A stretch of DNA of 64,000 bases from Oribacterium asaccharolyticum ACB7. GTDB taxonomy: Bacteria; Bacillota; Clostridia; Lachnospirales; Lachnospiraceae. The stretch lies in contig NZ_JH414505.1 of the NCBI RefSeq assembly GCF_000238075.1, positions 529,904 through 593,903 on the forward strand, given 5' to 3'. Made by a program: the position numbers and the translations under genes. Below, piece by piece: positions 62,132 through 64,000 of this stretch; position 1 is the first letter of the stretch; each line of letters opens with the position of its first letter. The notes under the pieces are model-generated. The model worked only from the letters and a program-made list of their open reading frames with translations. It was not told the DNA's origin and ran no database searches.

Positions 62132-63718
62132 TTATTCCTTTCCCGCTTCTTCCTCGCTATTTCCCGTTTTCCTCTTTTCCAGCTCCTTCAAATACGCCTT
62201 GGCATCTTTCAGAAAGCTGAAGCTGATTAAGAGGATAATAAATCCGATCGGAAAAGCGGCAATAATTGAAACCGATTGCAGGTTTGCCATAGAGCTTTCC
62301 GAAAAAACCAGAGCAAGCGGTAAAAGGATCAAGAGAACCGCCCAGAATCCCTGCACCTTCTTATTCGGTTCTTCTCCTTCCTCCAAATTCTTATAGCTGT
62401 ACTGCGATGCCACCAAAGCAATCGAATCAAAGGATGTGGCATAAAAAGCAAGCATGGTAAGGAAGAGCAGAGCCAGTACCAAAGGTGCCAGCGGAAGGGC
62501 CTCCAGGGCTTGTACGATCACCTCATAAAGAGACTGTGTCTTTTCATAAATCGAAAGAATCGGGACTCTGTGGAAGAGTTCCAGAGACAGGCTGTAATTT
62601 CCTAAAACCAGGAAGCTCACAAAAGTACTGCCCACTCCGAAGACATAGCCTCCCAATATGGTTTGCCGTATCGTTCTCCCCTTACTGATACTTCCGATAA
62701 AAAAGGGAGATGCCACACACCAAACCATCCAGTAGGCCCAGTAAAAGATTGTCCAATTCTCCGGAAAATGATTCTCCCCGAGTGCATCCGTATAGGTCGC
62801 CATGCTCGGGAAGTGTTCCACCATTTTCCCAAAGGCAGAAAAGCCGTGCTTCAAAATAAAATTGCCGGCCCCTCCGAAAAAGAAGACATAAAATAACAGC
62901 GAGTAAAAAAGCCATGTGCAGGTTTTTGCCAAAAGAGAAATCCCCGCCATGCCCTTTAAGAGGGAGTAGGTATAAACCACGCAGGTAATAACCAGAATCA
63001 AAATGGTCAAGCTCACTGTGGAAAAGCCCGGCAGAACCTTTCTGATAATTTCGGCCATGAGCGGCGTCGCTACGGAAAAGGTCGTGGCGGTCCCCGCAAG
63101 TAATGCAAAAACAGCCAAAAGGTCTATTCCGCGTCCCAGTATTCCGTCCGTCTTTTCTTTGAGAATCGATCTGCAAGCTTCCGAATAACGCTGCCTCTTC
63201 CGTTTCCGAACATGAAGCATGAACCCGAAAGCCGCCGCAAGAACCAGATAAAAGCCCCAGGGAATAAAGCCCCAGTGAAACAGGGTGTAAACGGTCGCCC
63301 ACTCTTCCGCATTACCGAGGCTTTGAATATAAGGCTCTCTCACATACAAAATCCATTCACAGAGAGAGTAAAACAAGATATCCGCCGCGAGCCCCGCAGT
63401 GAACATCATACTTCCCCAGGTAAAAAAAGAATAGGCCGGCTTCTCGTCCGGCTTTCCCAAAACAATCGTTCCATAGGGAGAAAAGGCAATAAACAAAGAG
63501 AGAAGAAAGATAAAGAGCCCCAAGCCCAGGTAATATACGGCAAATTCCGAACCCAAAAAGCTGCGAATCGCGGATAAACCCCGATTCGAATTCTCCGGAA
63601 AACGGAAAAAGAAAAAGCACATCAGGAGAATCGCCAAAAGGGGAATCCCGCTGATACCAAAATCCAATCTCTCTTTTTCGCTATTACTCTTCTGCTCTGA
63701 ATTCTGCATAATTTTCAC
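62132..63718 (-). CDS. BCCT family (betaine/choline/carnitine-type) transporter
   Basis: The 528-residue membrane protein has about 12 hydrophobic segments and the BCCT signature NWTIFYWAYWMVWCVASPFFIGSISKGRTIRQ near residue 315. Members import compatible solutes such as glycine betaine or carnitine with Na+ or H+, or exchange them. The substrate-site Trp motif looks partly conserved. The start is uncertain: GTG at 63718 and ATG at 63709 both lie inside the end of the upstream gene, which is unusual. YesL follows by 6 bp. C-terminal charged tail of moderate length. Confidence 0.85.
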   Translation of the reverse strand: MKIMQNSEQKSNSEKERLDFGISGIPLLAILLMCFFFFRFPENSNRGLSAIRSFLGSEFAVYYLGLGLFIFLLSLFIAFSPYGTIVLGKPDEKPAYSFFTWGSMMFTAGLAADILFYSLCEWILYVREPYIQSLGNAEEWATVYTLFHWGFIPWGFYLVLAAAFGFMLHVRKRKRQRYSEACRSILKEKTDGILGRGIDLLAVFALLAGTATTFSVATPLMAEIIRKVLPGFSTVSLTILILVITCVVYTYSLLKGMAGISLLAKTCTWLFYSLLFYVFFFGGAGNFILKHGFSAFGKMVEHFPSMATYTDALGENHFPENWTIFYWAYWMVWCVASPFFIGSISKGRTIRQTILGGYVFGVGSTFVSFLVLGNYSLSLELFHRVPILSIYEKTQSLYEVIVQALEALPLAPLVLALLFLTMLAFYATSFDSIALVASQYSYKNLEEGEEPNKKVQGFWAVLLILLPLALVFSESSMANLQSVSIIAAFPIGFIILLISFSFLKDAKAYLKELEKRKTGNSEEEAGKE

Positions 63719-64000
63719 CGGTTACCTTCCTGTAGGGAATTTTGGTAATCTTCTGGATATCCCTATCCCCTTCCTTTCCTCCATCCTCTGTCGCAAGCTG
63801 AAAGGCAATGTTGAAAAGAGCCTTGGCCTGTGCCATCTCATCATTATACACCGTCGCCTTCATTGCTCCTTTTTTAACAGCATTGATGCCTGCCATGGTT
63901 CCGTCAATGCCGTATATCCATGGGCGCGCATCCTTTTGCACCCCTATTTTATCATACGCATCCAATACGCCAAGAGCCATATCATCATTGTTAGAAAGAA
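63684..64000 (-). CDS. sugar-binding lipoprotein of ABC transporter, C-terminal part
   Basis: Only the last 105 codons are in the window; the gene continues past position 64000. The fragment reads SNNDDMALGVLDAYDKIGVQ...IYGIDGTMAGINAVKKGAMKATVYNDEMAQAKALFNIAFQLATEDG and matches the C-terminal lobe of MglB-type galactose-binding proteins. The stop at 63684 overlaps the BCCT start, which is odd because the two classes are not normally partners. Confidence 0.82.
   Translation of the reverse strand, partial: LSNNDDMALGVLDAYDKIGVQKDARPWIYGIDGTMAGINAVKKGAMKATVYNDEMAQAKALFNIAFQLATEDGGKEGDRDIQKITKIPYRKVTGENYAEFRAEE

Noticed and set aside
1..64000. tRNA or rRNA genes, insertion sequences, prophage or toxin-antitoxin genes
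   Set aside because: I searched by eye for their usual sequence marks and found none; a tRNAscan or HMM search would be decisive.

Overview
The window looks like a chromosomal segment of an anaerobic member of the Clostridia, most likely Lachnospiraceae (an Oribacterium- or Stomatobaculum-like genome is possible; this is a guess from gene content and protein style, not a proof). Supporting signs are strong AGGAGG ribosome sites, an archaeal-type prolyl-tRNA synthetase, pyruvate phosphate dikinase, hybrid cluster protein with a hemerythrin, DUF1858 and DUF3793 proteins, and a CstA/NCS2/BCCT transporter set. I see no rRNA, tRNA, CRISPR array, transposase or phage gene.

Layout. 1-11.6 kb (all minus strand) is sugar uptake: mglB-mglA-mglC (galactose-type ABC transporter), preceded by an operon of oxidoreductase, sugar-binding lipoprotein, two permeases, TIM-barrel isomerase, ROK repressor and second oxidoreductase. 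11.7-18.7 kb holds an unusual cassette (FolC-like Mur ligase, membrane protein with a Cdc48-N-like double-psi barrel domain, N-formylglutamate amidohydrolase-like enzyme) coupled by start/stop overlaps to a PglF/CapD-type nucleotide-sugar dehydratase. 18.9-28.5 kb carries ppdK, a two-component system, glf, an OhrR-like regulator, trxB, trxA, recX and recA. 29-45.7 kb is housekeeping and transport: NCS2 permease, acyltransferase, phosphoglucomutase, CCA enzyme, lipid kinase, proS, CstA, a short-chain dehydrogenase, a nucleoside-phosphorylase/spore-photoproduct-lyase fusion and ppk1. 45.8-48.7 kb has an amino acid permease and M18 aminopeptidase. 49-56.8 kb is a redox/nitrosative stress region. 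57-64 kb holds an aminotransferase, a CmpB-family membrane protein, a HAD phosphatase, YesL, a BCCT transporter and the end of another sugar-binding protein.

Best candidates for a second look. (1) A 16-bp palindrome TGTTGC-N4-GCAACA occurs three times, at the DUF1858/unknown/hemerythrin operon, between the divergent Crp/Fnr regulator and hcp, and at flavodoxin; at two of the three sites the centre lies about 40.5-41.5 bp upstream of the inferred start, the class II activator position, and at hcp the spacing is compatible with a weak -10. This defines a local regulon that contains an uncharacterised 201-aa protein. (2) A single polypeptide joins a nucleoside phosphorylase/MTAN-like domain to a radical-SAM spore photoproduct lyase domain. 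(3) The Mur ligase/double-psi-barrel/amidohydrolase cassette. (4) Tandem repeat arrays of unrelated sequence that each span the stop codon of a different gene (four cases), and a separate family of about 36-bp palindromic repeats, one copy of which has become codons of the PglF-like gene. Coordinates of starts were adjusted to ribosome binding sites where the sequence supports it.
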